Shown piece after piece: positions 1 through 11,451 of a stretch of 64,000 nucleotides of DNA. This DNA comes from Graphiopsis chlorocephala (taxonomy: Eukaryota > Ascomycota > Dothideomycetes > Cladosporiales > Cladosporiaceae). Each line of letters starts with the position of its first letter. Position 1 is the stretch's first letter. Under the pieces are notes generated by a model, which worked only from the letters and a program-made list of their open reading frames with translations, was not told where the DNA came from and did no database searches. The stretch covers positions 62,001 to 126,000 of the forward strand of contig JAIZZJ010000009.1 of the NCBI GenBank assembly GCA_022828445.1. Direction: 5' to 3'. The translations under genes and the position numbers were made by a program.

Positions 1-897
1 TACACAACTTTTGGTGACAAGAAGAGATGGTACTTCTTCATCGAAGCAGACACCTACGTGTCGCTTCACAATCTGCTGCCATGGCTCTCCATGCTCGACC
101 ACAAGCAGGCAATCTACGCCGGCGCCCAGGTCATGATTGGCAGCACCGAGTTTGGCCACGGTGGCAGTGGCTTCCTGCTATCCTCCAGCGCCGCCAAAGC
201 GCTTAGCGATGTCTACCACTCCGACAGAGCGCACTGGGAATCCATCATCGCCGACGACTGCTGCGGCGACAAAGTCATGGCCGAAGTTCTGCAAGCCGCC
301 AACCCACCCGTGCACCTCTTGCGCGCTTTCCCACAGATCCAAGGTGAAACGCTCTCATCCTTGGACTGGTCCGCAACACACTGGTGCAGACCGGCTCTGA
401 CCTGGCATCACGTTGACGCCGCGGGCATCGACAAGCTCTGGCAATTCGACCTCCGCTGGCGATCAGAGCACGGCACCAACACTCCGATCCTGTTCAGAGA
501 CTACTACGACGCTTTCATCCACCCGCGAATCCTCGCCGCCAATGGCTTGCTATCAGACTGGGACAACCTCAGCGACGAGTGGACGTTTACTTCCGCGGAC
601 AAAAACCCACCCGCCGTGTCAGCGCAGACATGCGAGCGCTTCTGCGAAGACAACACGGCTTGCTTGCAATGGGCGTGGCGGCCTGGCTCTTGCAAAGCGG
701 GGAGGAAGGTGCGTTTTGGCTGGGCGTTGAAGAGTCGACCTGCACTTGGATCTGCAGAGAACCGGATCGAGAAGGTCGATGAGGACGGGATGAAGGGCGC
801 TGTCAGTGGGTGGATGATCGGGAGAATTGAATCGTTCAGGGAAGAGATGGGGGGGTGTGGAGAGGAGGGGAGGTGGGTTACTGGGAATATGGATTGA
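1..897 (+). CDS. Fungal GT31-like glycosyltransferase, 5' truncated by window edge
   Basis: The frame is open from base 1, so the start lies outside the window. The 298 visible residues begin inside the catalytic domain with WYFFIEADTY, an acidic E-A-D version of the Fringe-type DxD metal-binding motif, and continue with GGSGFLLS, which matches the 'GGxGxxLS' acceptor-side motif of fungal family 31 / Fringe-like transferases. A later Cys cluster (CERFCEDNTACLQW, about residues 208-221) resembles the small PAN/apple-like segment often found at the C-terminus of these proteins. Such enzymes are Golgi type II membrane proteins that add sugars to glycans; the signal anchor would be in the missing part. 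Donor and acceptor sugars cannot be told from sequence. No intron is needed in the visible part. Confidence 0.8.
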   Translation, partial: YTTFGDKKRWYFFIEADTYVSLHNLLPWLSMLDHKQAIYAGAQVMIGSTEFGHGGSGFLLSSSAAKALSDVYHSDRAHWESIIADDCCGDKVMAEVLQAANPPVHLLRAFPQIQGETLSSLDWSATHWCRPALTWHHVDAAGIDKLWQFDLRWRSEHGTNTPILFRDYYDAFIHPRILAANGLLSDWDNLSDEWTFTSADKNPPAVSAQTCERFCEDNTACLQWAWRPGSCKAGRKVRFGWALKSRPALGSAENRIEKVDEDGMKGAVSGWMIGRIESFREEMGGCGEEGRWVTGNMD

Positions 898-1423
898 CTG
901 ATGATTCTCGGATTCATAGGACGTAGATATGCGTACAAGCGAAGACCATGCACTTTGATGAAGCTCTCTCCGGCCAACTATCTGCTTGTCGGCTCCAAGT
1001 TGGTTGTCATCATACCACCTGACCGGCTTTGCGCCGTCCTACATGTAGGCCGTGGAGTTCTCACGATTCAGTTGTCCTCAGATGATGCAAACTGATACAT
1101 GCGCCCCGAAACTATGTCGTTCCTACTCTGGACCTTTTCCCGGGTCCATAGCGTTTTCCTTGTGAGTATCCAAACCGAAAGCGAGACCTGGAAGCCAAGA
1201 CTCGCTTGCGTTCCAGCAACATCTGGCATGTTCCCTCCACTTCCGTGCATACATGTATGCAATACGGACAGTCAACTCCTGGAATTGTGACTCCCCCATG
1301 ACTCGAATCAGATGACTACCGTTCTCACTTGATTCCAAAAGATATCATAAAAACGTCAAACGATATTGATAATCTTGATATATGATCAATTCCAGAGCTC
1401 CTTGACGCATACATTGGATAGTC
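898..1423. other. Intergenic, 3' end of GT31 gene and upstream of hydrolase
   Basis: Only short ORFs on both strands without family resemblance. The last 100 bases before the hydrolase ATG are AT-rich (around 1340-1390), consistent with a promoter or leader, but no clear TATA element was identified. Confidence 0.4.
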
Positions 1424-2509
1424 ATGGCTTCGACGGCCTTCGCTTATGTCTCTACTAAACTGAACAGAGCCTACGACTACATTTCTCCTCCACAAACACC
1501 ACAAGTACCTCCACCGAAGCCCTGCAACACCCTTGACTTCGCCGCCATCCTTCTCGCCAACACCAATCCATCCAGCCACCAACTATTCACCCTAACGGAC
1601 GGCCGCAACATCAGCTTTGCAACCTACGGCGCACCTACCGGCCCAGTGGTCTTCCACCTCCACGGCCTCGGGGACAGCCGCCTCACTGGCGCCCTCTTCG
1701 ACCTACCCGGCAAGATTCTCGGCGTCCGCATCATCGCAGTCGACAGACCCGGCATAGGTTCCAGCTCACCCCAGCCCAACCGCACCGCTCTGGACCACGC
1801 GGAGGACATTCGGCTGCTCGCAGCGCATCTGGGTGCGAAGACGTACAGTGTCGTCGGCGTGAGCGGCGGCGGACCGTATGCTTTAGCTTGCGCTTATGCG
1901 CTGCCGCCGGAAGAATTGGAGAGTGTCAGTCTTGTTTGTGGTTTTGGACCTTTTGAGTTGACGATGAGGCGGTTGCGTTGGGTTGTTTGGCTGTTCTATC
2001 AGATTTGCACTGGGTTGCCGCTTCTGCTCCGCTGGATGCGAGCGGGTGAAATCAAGAGGCTTCAGAGCAAGACGACTGAGAAGTTCGTAGCGGAGACGAA
2101 AGCGCAACTTGATGGGTGGCTGTATCGCTTTCTTGGCCCGCACGAGAAAGACGGGGATCTTCTTCGCGATGAAGACTTTCTCACGCTATGCGTTGAAGCT
2201 ATGCGAGAGCACTTCAGGCAGGGGATCGATGGGCACATGGAAGAATGGCGGGTCATGACTGCGAAAGATATTGGGTTCGACCTGGGCAAGGTGAGGCAAA
2301 ATTTGCCGGTGCATTCGTGGTATGGGAAGTATGACGGGAGTGTTTCGTGGCGAGTGGGTGAGGCGATTGCTGAGGCGATTGGTGGAAATGCGAAGTTGTA
2401 TCTCAGAGACGAGGCGCATTTGAGTATGATCGCAGGGCGCGGAGAGGAGATTCTGAGGAAATTGTTGGAGGATGCGTCAGAGCCGGCGTTACGAAGGCGA
2501 CATGGTTAA
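1424..2509 (+). CDS. Alpha/beta hydrolase
   Basis: A single-exon protein of 361 aa with the alpha/beta hydrolase fold. The oxyanion-side HG motif is at residues 80-81 (FHLHGLGDS), the VDRPGIG strand-turn at 106-112, and the nucleophile elbow GVSGGG at 145-150 puts the catalytic Ser at 147. The acid is likely Asp304 (KYDGS) and the His is His332 (EAHLS), so the triad looks intact. There is no clear signal peptide, so it is probably intracellular or membrane-associated. Many fungal proteins of this group are annotated only as alpha/beta hydrolase; substrate is unknown. The ATG at 1424 is the first in frame and gives a normal N-terminal extension before the fold. Confidence 0.88.
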   Translation: MASTAFAYVSTKLNRAYDYISPPQTPQVPPPKPCNTLDFAAILLANTNPSSHQLFTLTDGRNISFATYGAPTGPVVFHLHGLGDSRLTGALFDLPGKILGVRIIAVDRPGIGSSSPQPNRTALDHAEDIRLLAAHLGAKTYSVVGVSGGGPYALACAYALPPEELESVSLVCGFGPFELTMRRLRWVVWLFYQICTGLPLLLRWMRAGEIKRLQSKTTEKFVAETKAQLDGWLYRFLGPHEKDGDLLRDEDFLTLCVEAMREHFRQGIDGHMEEWRVMTAKDIGFDLGKVRQNLPVHSWYGKYDGSVSWRVGEAIAEAIGGNAKLYLRDEAHLSMIAGRGEEILRKLLEDASEPALRRRHG

Positions 2510-2847
2510 ATCGCAATGGCAGCACCTCAGTTACATGTGCATTACTTGTTCCAAGCGCCAAAACCAAAGACATGCCATAGACCATTGACATACTGGCACG
2601 TGCTCGACAATCACAGCAGGCGCAGCTTCCTTTGATATTCCGGTAAGACATAAACTCCTGCTTGGAAACCGGCCGTGATTGCCAGAATATCTCTTGGAAG
2701 CAATCACGTTTTAGGAGATCTTGTTCCTGGTTGCGATATCCTCGCTACATATCATCAGCCATACAAGTCATCTCTAAACATGATACGCACACTCTCCAGG
2801 AAGTCACATCACTACCTCACCCGCTCGCACACAAAATCGCTACCCCA
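2510..2847. other. Intergenic
   Basis: An open frame runs from 2662 into the next gene, but its first in-frame ATGs before 2848 give a sequence without protein character. I see no other feature. Confidence 0.35.
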
Positions 2848-3732
2848 ATGGCCTCAACCATCGAACGCATCGTCGCCGCCGCAGCAGAAGCACTACAACG
2901 AATGGGTGACATCCAATTGAAAATCAGAAACACACCCAATGCGCCGCAAACGATCACGATGTTATGGAGTCAGCTCGAACTCCTACGCATGAGATTCAAC
3001 CGGCTCAATGAGATCAAAGAAGAGCAGTGGAATAAAGTTGAGGCACCGCTATCCGCTCACACCCTGGCAGTGCTCAATGAAATCACGGAGGTCTGCAACG
3101 ACATGGACAAGGGCATCTGGACCAAGAAAGAAGACGGCCAGCAGTTGCTAAGAATCAGGGTGCTCACCAGCCCGTGGAAACAGCGGCGCCTCCTTGGACA
3201 TCACGACGCGCTGGGCAGCTGGCAGAACTCACTCGACCTGATCAACGCCATGGCAAGATCGTAGGTCCAAGCGCACGGATCACTCATTAGCTCTTCTTCC
3301 GCTCATACATCCATTCACAGATGCAGCACCCTCGCCAGCAATGCACCAAGCCACGAAATCAGGCGTAACCTAGCCGGCGGGGAACACTACCTCAAGCAAT
3401 TCCAAGACCACGACGAAGCAAGATGGTGGGGCCTACACGAAGTCCACGGCGAAAGCATGCTACGCGGAACCGCAGACCGCAAGAAGCTCGACGAGGAAGA
3501 TTGGGCGGATTCGAACGCATACGACAACTTCATGGCCAGAGAGATCCTGTTAATACATGCGGCTGAGGATTTGGCGCAGAAGTATCGATTGAAGATGAAG
3601 GAGGTGCACGATGGTCTCAACGAGGCGGCTCATGGGAACAAGACTTGCGTGAGCGCAAGTAGTTGTAATTATTGTTGTGCACCCAAGGATGAGTTCTTCC
3701 AGGCATTGAGGAGGGGACGTCCGTCGTCCTGA
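2848..3732 (+). CDS. Hypothetical protein, two exons
   Basis: Model: join(2848..3260,3321..3732), 274 aa. The 60-nt intron has donor GTAGGT and acceptor TTCACAG; removing it joins two open frames that would otherwise stop at a TAG spanning the donor. The first exon is strongly helical with few prolines (residues 1-80), superficially like the N-terminal helical regions of fungal STAND or ankyrin proteins. The C-terminal part has a Cys-rich segment (SSCNYCC) and ends in RRGRPSS. I do not recognise a catalytic domain and assign no function. The ATG at 2848 is chosen because residues before it in the same frame look non-coding. The splice is well supported by frame, but expression is unproven. 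Confidence 0.6.
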
Positions 3733-5750
3733 GGGCAGGGACAAACAGAGTATCTCTGGTGGGATTATTGACAGGCGTGTGAAGTGTACCATCGTTGAAC
3801 ACTCGATTAATGAACTATCCAGGCCTCGTCGCCTGAGCCACGCATGATATGTAGCATTGATCACTAGGCATCAGAACCGCTCTCTTCGCAAGACCTCGCG
3901 TCTTATCCGTGTTCGAAGTGCTCGACTATCGTTTCACTCAAACGCATCACCTCCCGGATCCAGGCCGAAGCTGTGAAATCTTGACCAGATCGCGCAACCA
4001 TCACGTTAGTATTACACCAACCATCTGTTCTTTAGATCTTGACAGCCAAACCGTTGATAAACTCGAAACACGTGAGAGGTGAACGACCTACTGTTGATAT
4101 GCTTGCGCAAAGCCCTTGGTCCCTTGGATGATCTCCGAACCATGTTTGATCGTCCGCCCTGCATGTGTTCGGGGATATCTGGCTCTTCAAGGATAATGCC
4201 GTCAGAACCTACAAGCTTACCTGACAAGGCAATAAACCACGAGCCTCGGCGCGAAAAGGCGACATACGTTCCACAGTATGGTATACACATGCTCACACCG
4301 ACATACCTTTTTCCACATGTTCACATCAACCAGCCGTCAACCCAACAACACAACCTCATCTTCCATTCCCAGAAACGGGCCGTCATCTCGATCGTGTCAT
4401 TCGCCAGGTTCCTCATCCTTTATTTCCCGGATCCTTATCCTCCACAAGATCCAAAATATAGCCGAAATCCATCCACATGTCAATCGCGTGCCCACAAGTC
4501 GTTCCCCAAACCTAAAATCCTCTCCATTGCTCTCTGCCTTTTACCGCCCTGACTCCAAACTTACATCAGTCCAGAGCAAAAAGATCATCTGGCCCTCACT
4601 CGAAGCAGAAATGAATGATACATCGCAAGAAACAGACCTACCTTCAATATTGTCCGGGCATCTTGAGCGTTCAGCTCAGCCATCGAACGCAGAGCGCGGC
4701 GATTGTGCGAGACGACATCCTGTCCAATGTCTCCGCAGCCGTTGGACTGCGCCAAGTCTTTCGAGCCGCGGAGATAAGTTTGCAGTTTAACTCCGTGAGG
4801 TACTGTAAGGTACACCAAGCACAGAGGATCCATCCGTGGCAATGCTTGAGATGCTGGCCCTAAACTTCTACATCTCTCCCAGCTCAACGACACCTGTGGT
4901 ATCTGATGACCTAACATCGACTATTATAGTAGAGTCTCTGTCCCGGCTTGCTAATAAATTGCCCGCGAGCCAACAGGAGACCGCCACGCTGTGCAGTCAC
5001 GCGGACTAAAGACGCCACGCAGGAGTTCAGCCAGCCAATAGATTCAGCTGTCTGGAATCACATCGAGTTGGAGGCTGAAGGCAATCTTGAACGGCCCGGG
5101 GCGTGAAATCGATTGACGAGACTGCTAAATATGGCAGCAATGACATAGGAGGCTAAGGTGTTTCGAACGCTTGGGGTTGCCTGCGATGGGAGAGAGCAAA
5201 GCTGTGCCTGGATCTTCAGACTGTCCACCTGGCTCTCATTCATGTTCGAGAGCTCTCTGTCTCTTCACCGAAAGGCAAGAGCTTACAGACCCGACTGTGA
5301 TCCATGCTGATGGATCTCGGTAATCTTGCATTCAGGACAGACCTGGCATGACAGGACTGCGCTATGCACAACACCCAGACTCGCGGGCTCGCGGAGTCAG
5401 AGCACTCCGCATGTTGTGTTACTCAGCCTCATGCCAAGCACGAGGCTCTGTTCATCCCATCAATGCTTATCGCATCGCCGTCCAATAACCTGGAATGGCC
5501 AAGCACTCGAGAGCTGCTCGTCCGCAGCATGGCATCATAGCACACACGAGCACGCGCGTGCGTACGAGGACCAAGCCTCTCGAGCCTCTCTCATCAACTT
5601 GGCAAGGCTGAGCCACGTTGGCGAGACCTGCAGAGCGCTGCGTCTCTCGAAGCCCTATATATGTATGTATGCCATTAGCACTGACCTCAATCGTCCCTTG
5701 CAGTCCGGCTCGTTACACTATCTCCACATTCTTGATCTTCACGTCCAGGC
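3733..5750. other. Long intergenic region, no supported gene
   Basis: About 2 kb with overlapping short ORFs on both strands (for example around 4079-4552 plus and 4012-4290 minus), none with a recognisable domain. The minus ORF near 4290 contains a GTAAGC site and could be a small unrecognised exon, but no partner exon or acceptor was convincing. No tRNA-like fold or B-box was found. Confidence 0.4.
5656..5662 (+). promoter_or_regulatory. Possible TATA element of the DUF3433-like gene
   Basis: TATATAT lies 89 bases upstream of the ATG at 5751 in a short AT-rich interruption of otherwise GC-balanced sequence. Position and sequence fit a TATA-like element; this is inference only. Confidence 0.3.
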
Positions 5751-8270
5751 ATGGACTCTACTCCGGACGATCATCAGCATCCCAGGGAGCGGATACTACT
5801 GCCCGAAATCGACACAGGCTCTGATTTGAATCTGGCATTCGAACCACGTACAGGAAGCACTTCTACCGCCGTTCACCTCTCAGACTCCCAAAGTCCGTCT
5901 CGAACTGGACAAGACGTGGACCCAATCTCCGCTCCTGCAGTTACCTCCGATCTTGACAGCGACCACAGCGTGGGCGAGCAGACGCCGCCCTCAGAGCCAA
6001 CAGATGGCGTCACAGATGGCGTTAGAAATGACGTTCCTTCCATGGAGCCACAATACAAACCAATCCGTGTCCCAGACGGGTTTTTGGCCCTCGACTATCG
6101 CCCAGCCATTCTCCAAAAAGGTGTGGCTTTCGCATTGGTCTCGTTGTACTCGGCCATCATCGCCGGTCTCTGCGTCTTGACCAAGAACAGCGATCAAATC
6201 AGCAAATCCACAATCATCAACCCCAACATCTACATGGCCGCTCGCTTCGGCCCTGCGCTCATAGGAACAGTGACAACAATCCTGGTCCGCGTGTACTTGT
6301 CCGAACTTTGTCGAATGCTTCCATACATCGGCATGTCTGATACTCCCAGAACGTTTGGAAGCGCAAAAGCGGCCGTGAGTGTCGCCTCTCTATACTTTCC
6401 CACCCTCGGCACTTTGACGTTATTCAGCTGGTTCATCATCGGCCTGCAATTCATCACGACACCCCTGATGGCTGTGAAGATCGCCTTGCTGGAAGTTATA
6501 GTAATACCGAATGGCTGGAGCGTGATCGCACACCCTGACATCGCGCGGTCGTTGATCGCATACTACGCCATCCAGATACTGCTTCTTCTCTTGGTCACCA
6601 TGTGGCTGTGGTCAAGAACCATGGGTCTCCGTTCCGATTGGGACCCAGTCAGCATCGCGGACGTCATCGCACTCTTCCAACACTTCAACGTCGAAAGGGA
6701 ATTCTTCGAGACGCCCGCGGATGCGACCGCGCGGCTCTGGCCGCTGGATCACTGGAGATTCCGCCTGGGATACTGGGAGATGACGACTTTCGACGATGCC
6801 GCCGACAAGGCGTCCAGTCGCAGATCCATCGTCTACGGCATTCGTGGTACCCTCACTCCCGACCAATCACTCGGAAAGAGACTCGAAGAACTGGAGCGCG
6901 AGGTCCCTGAGCCTATGGGCCCGTTGATGTCGCTCTTCGATTGGCTTCCGACATGGTGCACAAAGCGGTACAAAGCTTTCATGCTGCACAGCTCAAAAGA
7001 TCGCACACGCTTCCAGCACGCAAGCAAGACGTACAAGTCTCGGCCAGACTTCCCCTACCGATTCCTGCCGGTGCTTGGTTTCGGCAGGGCAATGTGGATG
7101 GCTAAAGCGGCGCTGGGCCTGTGCCTCCTTCTGGCAATGACAGCTGTCGCTTGCGTCAAGTTGACAAGCCAGTTGTTCATGATCGATCGGGACAACGGCT
7201 TTGCCATGGCAAACGAAACGCTCGTATTCGCCAACGTCTCCAACCCAAACTTGACCGCCGCCGGGAGTATATTCTACCTCCGCGGCTCGCAAGGCGAGCA
7301 AGACCGCCTGACGTTGTGGAACTTCATCCTGCGCACCATCCCCGTCACGGTCGCCGGGCTGGTCATACTGGTATCGGGCCACTTCAGCCGCTATCACAAC
7401 TACATCCAGCCTTTCAAAGAGATGCTCACCGGCCCCAGCCCAGCCAACACGACAATCCTGCTGGACTACATGACGCTCTCAGGAACCTCCATCATCCTGC
7501 AAGCGTGGGAGCACAACCACTGGAAAGTCTTCTCGTTCGCGATACTCAGCATGATGGGCCCGCTAGCACAACTGGTGCCCACCGGCATGCTCATACTCAC
7601 CAGCAAGGACGGCATCATCTACGGCAGCTTTTCGCGAGGCTTCGTCATCGCTTCCATCCTGGTTCTAGCCGTCTACCTGAGCGCTTACGTCTACGGCTAC
7701 TGCACCGCCAAACAGCGCTATCCCAGATGGGGCACCAGCCTGATCGACATCTGGGCGCTGTGCTTCTCCAGCCGCCTCGCGCGGTACCCGGAATTCGCAG
7801 AGTGCCGCCCGGGCTGGACGAAGAAGGACATGGTGGCGACGCTGCAGCTGCGCAGCGACAAGTTCCTTCTAGGCGTTGTCCGCGGCACCGATGGCAAAGA
7901 ACGTGCCGGCTTCGAAGTTGCGACGATTTACAGAAAAGGGACGTCGACCGACGCCGTGCGTTATGTTTCTCCAAAGCGTCCCCATGGCCGTTCGCACTGC
8001 GCTGCTTGCGCGGTCAATAGCGCGTGCCACAAAGGCGCCGATGTCGAGCGACTGCGCTTGTTGAGGCAGCACTACAACGAGCTCCCGGAACCAATCGATT
8101 TTTTGCGAGGGTTCGAGCTCGACGACACGGCGGCATCGCTGCGGAGCGGTGTTGAGGTGAATCACGGTTTTACCGGCAGTGTGGGCGGTGGCATGGCGAC
8201 TACTGGCGACGAAGCCAACGATGCGAATGCGGTGGGCGGGATTGGAGTTTCTGCCGGAGACGAAGGCTGA
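5751..8270 (+). CDS. DUF3433-like multi-pass membrane protein
   Basis: A single-exon gene of 839 aa. A hydrophilic N-terminus of about 110 residues rich in Asp, Ser and Pro is followed by a first membrane segment (AFALVSLYSAIIAGLCVL). The sequence YRPAILQKG before it, and the later ELCRMLPYIGMS, resemble the layout of fungal DUF3433 proteins (a conserved Tyr-Arg-Pro before the first helix, then a 'RxEPYxxLS'-like stretch). Several more helices occur through the middle (around residues 155-175, 205-230, 250-285, 450-470, 520-545) and near residue 640, and the protein ends in a soluble tail with a Cys/His-containing segment (HCAACAVNSACH). Function of the family is unknown. Assignment rests on pattern memory, so the family name is tentative while the membrane topology is clear. 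Confidence 0.75.
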   Translation: MDSTPDDHQHPRERILLPEIDTGSDLNLAFEPRTGSTSTAVHLSDSQSPSRTGQDVDPISAPAVTSDLDSDHSVGEQTPPSEPTDGVTDGVRNDVPSMEPQYKPIRVPDGFLALDYRPAILQKGVAFALVSLYSAIIAGLCVLTKNSDQISKSTIINPNIYMAARFGPALIGTVTTILVRVYLSELCRMLPYIGMSDTPRTFGSAKAAVSVASLYFPTLGTLTLFSWFIIGLQFITTPLMAVKIALLEVIVIPNGWSVIAHPDIARSLIAYYAIQILLLLLVTMWLWSRTMGLRSDWDPVSIADVIALFQHFNVEREFFETPADATARLWPLDHWRFRLGYWEMTTFDDAADKASSRRSIVYGIRGTLTPDQSLGKRLEELEREVPEPMGPLMSLFDWLPTWCTKRYKAFMLHSSKDRTRFQHASKTYKSRPDFPYRFLPVLGFGRAMWMAKAALGLCLLLAMTAVACVKLTSQLFMIDRDNGFAMANETLVFANVSNPNLTAAGSIFYLRGSQGEQDRLTLWNFILRTIPVTVAGLVILVSGHFSRYHNYIQPFKEMLTGPSPANTTILLDYMTLSGTSIILQAWEHNHWKVFSFAILSMMGPLAQLVPTGMLILTSKDGIIYGSFSRGFVIASILVLAVYLSAYVYGYCTAKQRYPRWGTSLIDIWALCFSSRLARYPEFAECRPGWTKKDMVATLQLRSDKFLLGVVRGTDGKERAGFEVATIYRKGTSTDAVRYVSPKRPHGRSHCAACAVNSACHKGADVERLRLLRQHYNELPEPIDFLRGFELDDTAASLRSGVEVNHGFTGSVGGGMATTGDEANDANAVGGIGVSAGDEG

Positions 8271-10200
8271 GATCATACATACAAATAATAGAGATGCACG
8301 TAGGTGGTGGTGATTATTATGATAGACCAAAAGCTACGCTTCATAGACAACCTGCCTCGAGTGATGGAAGGTGAGAGTCAATGAACATTGTGATCGCTTG
8401 CGGCTTGCAGGCCTTACGTCTGGCTTCGGAGGTAGACGTCTACTTCTGGCATGCCTTCTTCGACGACGGGAGGTGAGGTCCATGTCTGCCGTATCGTAAG
8501 CACAAGCAGTATTGACATGCGTGTGATCTGAACGAAAAAGTACACAGGCGCCAGCAGACACCGTGGACATGGGCGTTCACATAGAAACCCACATGGTGGC
8601 GTAAATCGGCAGTGGGGCTGTCTGGACCTTCTCACCTCGCAACGGCAAGTAAGTCGTGATGTTGCGCTGAAAAGAAGCGACCATGGCTGCAAGCTCAGCA
8701 GTGAGACCTAAATGTCCGGAGACTGTGTACACTAGAAGCCATTTCGGCCAGCCAAGCCACTGATAAAGTCCAGGTACGGTATCTTAGACACTCGAAGAAC
8801 TCAACATGGAGTATACTTGGACTAGCCAGCATATTCAGCAGCGACGTGAACATCTGGAGTCACGCGCAAGAAGACTATTCTTAGTCCGTGCGCTGACTTA
8901 AGAGAGAAGATGTGCGGCGTAAAGTTTGTGGGAGCCGGCGTTCGGGCCCAAGGGCGCTGGCTGGAAGAAGTCGGGCTTGATTTTTGGGCGTGGGAGTCAG
9001 GCCAAGTGCCGAATGCAGTCTGGTGTCAACTGCTTTGGTCGTGAGTGGTGTCCAAGACTGGCGCGCTAGTGGTTTGTACAGTCGCTAATCGCCACGGTCG
9101 CGTGGAGTCTCTGGACTCTTCGCTTCCATCCTATCTGTAGAGTCAGTATTTGCACTGCGCTGGAGTTCGGCGTCTAGACGTTGTCGAGGCTGGCGGTTTG
9201 TCTTAGAGTGGTGAAGCCAGAGCGTGCTTCGAGAGATTAGCACTTCCAGATGGAAGCCCACGTGCTAGCCAAGATTATGCGGCTGTCGTGCGGTGCAAAA
9301 TGGGCTGACATCGCGGTGAACTACTTAGCTGTGTCCGCGCGCGTAAGTAAGCACCTTGGTGGCATGTACTGTACTGTGTCGTGCATGCTTCCGGCGAATC
9401 CCCCTCTTGTCCGGGGGCGTGTGCTTCGTTCGTGTGGTCAGATGGACGCATTGACAGTAATAGCCATTGGCCTCAGGCATGCCTGTCGACATGTGATGCA
9501 TACAATGATAATATGGTATCGATAGATCTCAAGGTGTCTGGATCAAAGACGGACGGCGATAGTTCATGGGTAGCTTCTTCCAAGCTTCTTCCAAGGTGGG
9601 ACTCTCCGCAAAACGACAATGACAGCGTGCGAGTGGAGAAAAGGTGGACGCGGCGCAGATCTGGAGCCGAATCAACCATGGGCCGAGAGTTGTGACACTT
9701 GCCGGGCGAGTCGAGCGAGTCCCTCTGGCCACCACTCACATCTATTCCACGTGACATGCACATCACACTCGCTGACAGCATCTCGCAGCAGAGGTGTGGC
9801 TTGAGCTGTGCCTTGAGATGTGCCTCGAGCTGTGGTGTGCCTCCATGCGCCTCTCCCCGCTCGCCGTCCGCCCATGCAAGCAGCAAGCACGCAGTAAGAG
9901 GCGCCTACAAAAGGTACATATCGCCCGTACACATCCCGCCAGCTATTGCAGCTGAGCTATTGAACGCCTGAGCGTAAGCATTGTTCTTGCATGCAGCATC
10001 ATCCTCCTCCTCATCCTCGTCCTCCTCCTCTCCATCTCCGACTCCATCTCACCATCTCTCGTTTACACCCACTCCCATCCCACCCTCAGCCTCGTCTCTG
10101 ACCACACCACCCGACTCTCTTCCTGCATCGCCCCGTCTGACACAGCTGACTACGCCGTGACTCTCTCCAACAAAACCACTCGTTCTCCCACATCAACACC
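8271..10200. other. Long intergenic region with pyrimidine-rich leader at its end
   Basis: No gene is supported between 8271 and about 9900. The short ORFs at 9250-9970 on both strands overlap each other and lack domains. The last 200 bases form the leader of the next gene and are described separately. Confidence 0.4.
9999..10195 (+). promoter_or_regulatory. CT-rich leader of the Ser/Thr-rich membrane protein gene
   Basis: A nearly pure pyrimidine run (repeats of TCCTCC and TCCATCTC, then ACCCACTCCCATCC) sits directly upstream of the ATG at 10201. CT-rich stretches of this sort are common just upstream of highly expressed filamentous-fungal genes, near the transcription start. A TATA-like CTACAAAAGG lies at about 9903-9912. 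Confidence 0.45.
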
Positions 10201-11451
10201 ATGGCCTACCAGCCTATTGTTCCCAGATACGAGCCACCGCCACCGGCCTTCAGCAACATGGGGAGCAACAATATGGCTTCGTTTCTCAGTCACATGAGCG
10301 AGATGTCTGCTTCTGCAGCATCGGCAGCATCAGCTAGCAGTCTATCAGCGGCACAGGAAGCAGAAAGTACGGCCGACTCAGAGAACTATTCGAGCGAGTC
10401 GTCTTCCCAGTCGCAATCGCAGACAAGAGTCACTCTCGGTAATGCCGTGCCAGAAACGACAGCAACAAACCCGACAGCATCACAGACAGACAGCAGTGGA
10501 TCTTCAATAACTAGTCCCGCCACACAATTATCTCAAAGCAGCACATTTGCAACCTTAGCAACAAATTCCGCAGCCTCAGACCATGGTCCACACTACCCAG
10601 ACAGCTCTCTGCAGACAGCAGACAGAGGCTACCACTCCGGACCATCCAGCGGCAAGATCGCAGCAGCAGTTGTAATCCCTCTCGTCTTCCTACTCGCGCT
10701 TGGCTTCGCTCTCTTCTACCTCCGCCGTCGCCGTCGTCGCCGCGCCGCCGCCCTAGCAGGCCAACCCTACCACCACCAACACCACCCTATGACCGACCGC
10801 AGTCCCTTCTCCAAAGAAGCTGCTCTTGCCAAACCAGCGCCCCGAAACCCGCACCCCAGCACAGGTCCAGCTCCAATCCTCACGAGCGCTACGAACAACA
10901 CCTACTACACCGGCCTCTCCACCCCGAACACCCCAAGCCGTGCTTCGACCCAGACTCGTGGCCGTAGCAACGATTCCACCCGCCCTGGCGCCCAGACAGC
11001 AAGCATCTACGACATCCCACCCCCTGCGTATGCCAGAGACGCTCCACCAGGCTCAACACCGACCCTGCCTCAACTCTCCTTCGCCGCAGACCCCTTCATG
11101 GATCCCGTCTCCCCCATCTCAACATCAGACCACACCTCCGCCACATCTCCCACCGGCGCCGCGCTTGCTGCCTTGTCAGGAAGAGACACAGCATTCACAG
11201 CAACGTCTCTCTCTCCGGCTCAAACCTCCGTGCCAAGACCAAATATCAGCCGCGCGGGCACAATGCGAAGTGTCGCGAGCGTCACCAGTGACATGTACTC
11301 TGACACTGCGAGCGTGCGGTCTGCGCGACCGGAGAGGTTGAGCGGTGCTACGGCGCAGGTCGTCGCGAGTGGAGGGAATGCGAACCGATTGAGTGGCGGG
11401 AGTTTTGCGCCAGGGTCTATTGTGAGGGATCCTTTCGGTGATCCGAAGTGA
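10201..11451 (+). CDS. Ser/Thr-rich single-pass membrane protein (cell-wall sensor-like)
   Basis: A single-exon protein of 416 aa. The N-terminal half (residues 30-145) is dominated by Ser, Ala, Thr and Gln, typical of a heavily O-mannosylated surface stalk. One membrane segment at 153-174 (AAAVVIPLVFLLALGFALFYL) is followed at once by seven arginines, which should keep the C-terminus in the cytosol. The tail is Pro/Ser/Thr-rich and disordered. This plan matches fungal Wsc/Mid2-like sensors and other anchor proteins. No cleavable signal peptide or WSC/Cys domain is visible, so the stalk would have to be translocated by the membrane segment itself. The function is inferred from architecture only. 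Confidence 0.7.
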   Translation: MAYQPIVPRYEPPPPAFSNMGSNNMASFLSHMSEMSASAASAASASSLSAAQEAESTADSENYSSESSSQSQSQTRVTLGNAVPETTATNPTASQTDSSGSSITSPATQLSQSSTFATLATNSAASDHGPHYPDSSLQTADRGYHSGPSSGKIAAAVVIPLVFLLALGFALFYLRRRRRRRAAALAGQPYHHQHHPMTDRSPFSKEAALAKPAPRNPHPSTGPAPILTSATNNTYYTGLSTPNTPSRASTQTRGRSNDSTRPGAQTASIYDIPPPAYARDAPPGSTPTLPQLSFAADPFMDPVSPISTSDHTSATSPTGAALAALSGRDTAFTATSLSPAQTSVPRPNISRAGTMRSVASVTSDMYSDTASVRSARPERLSGATAQVVASGGNANRLSGGSFAPGSIVRDPFGDPK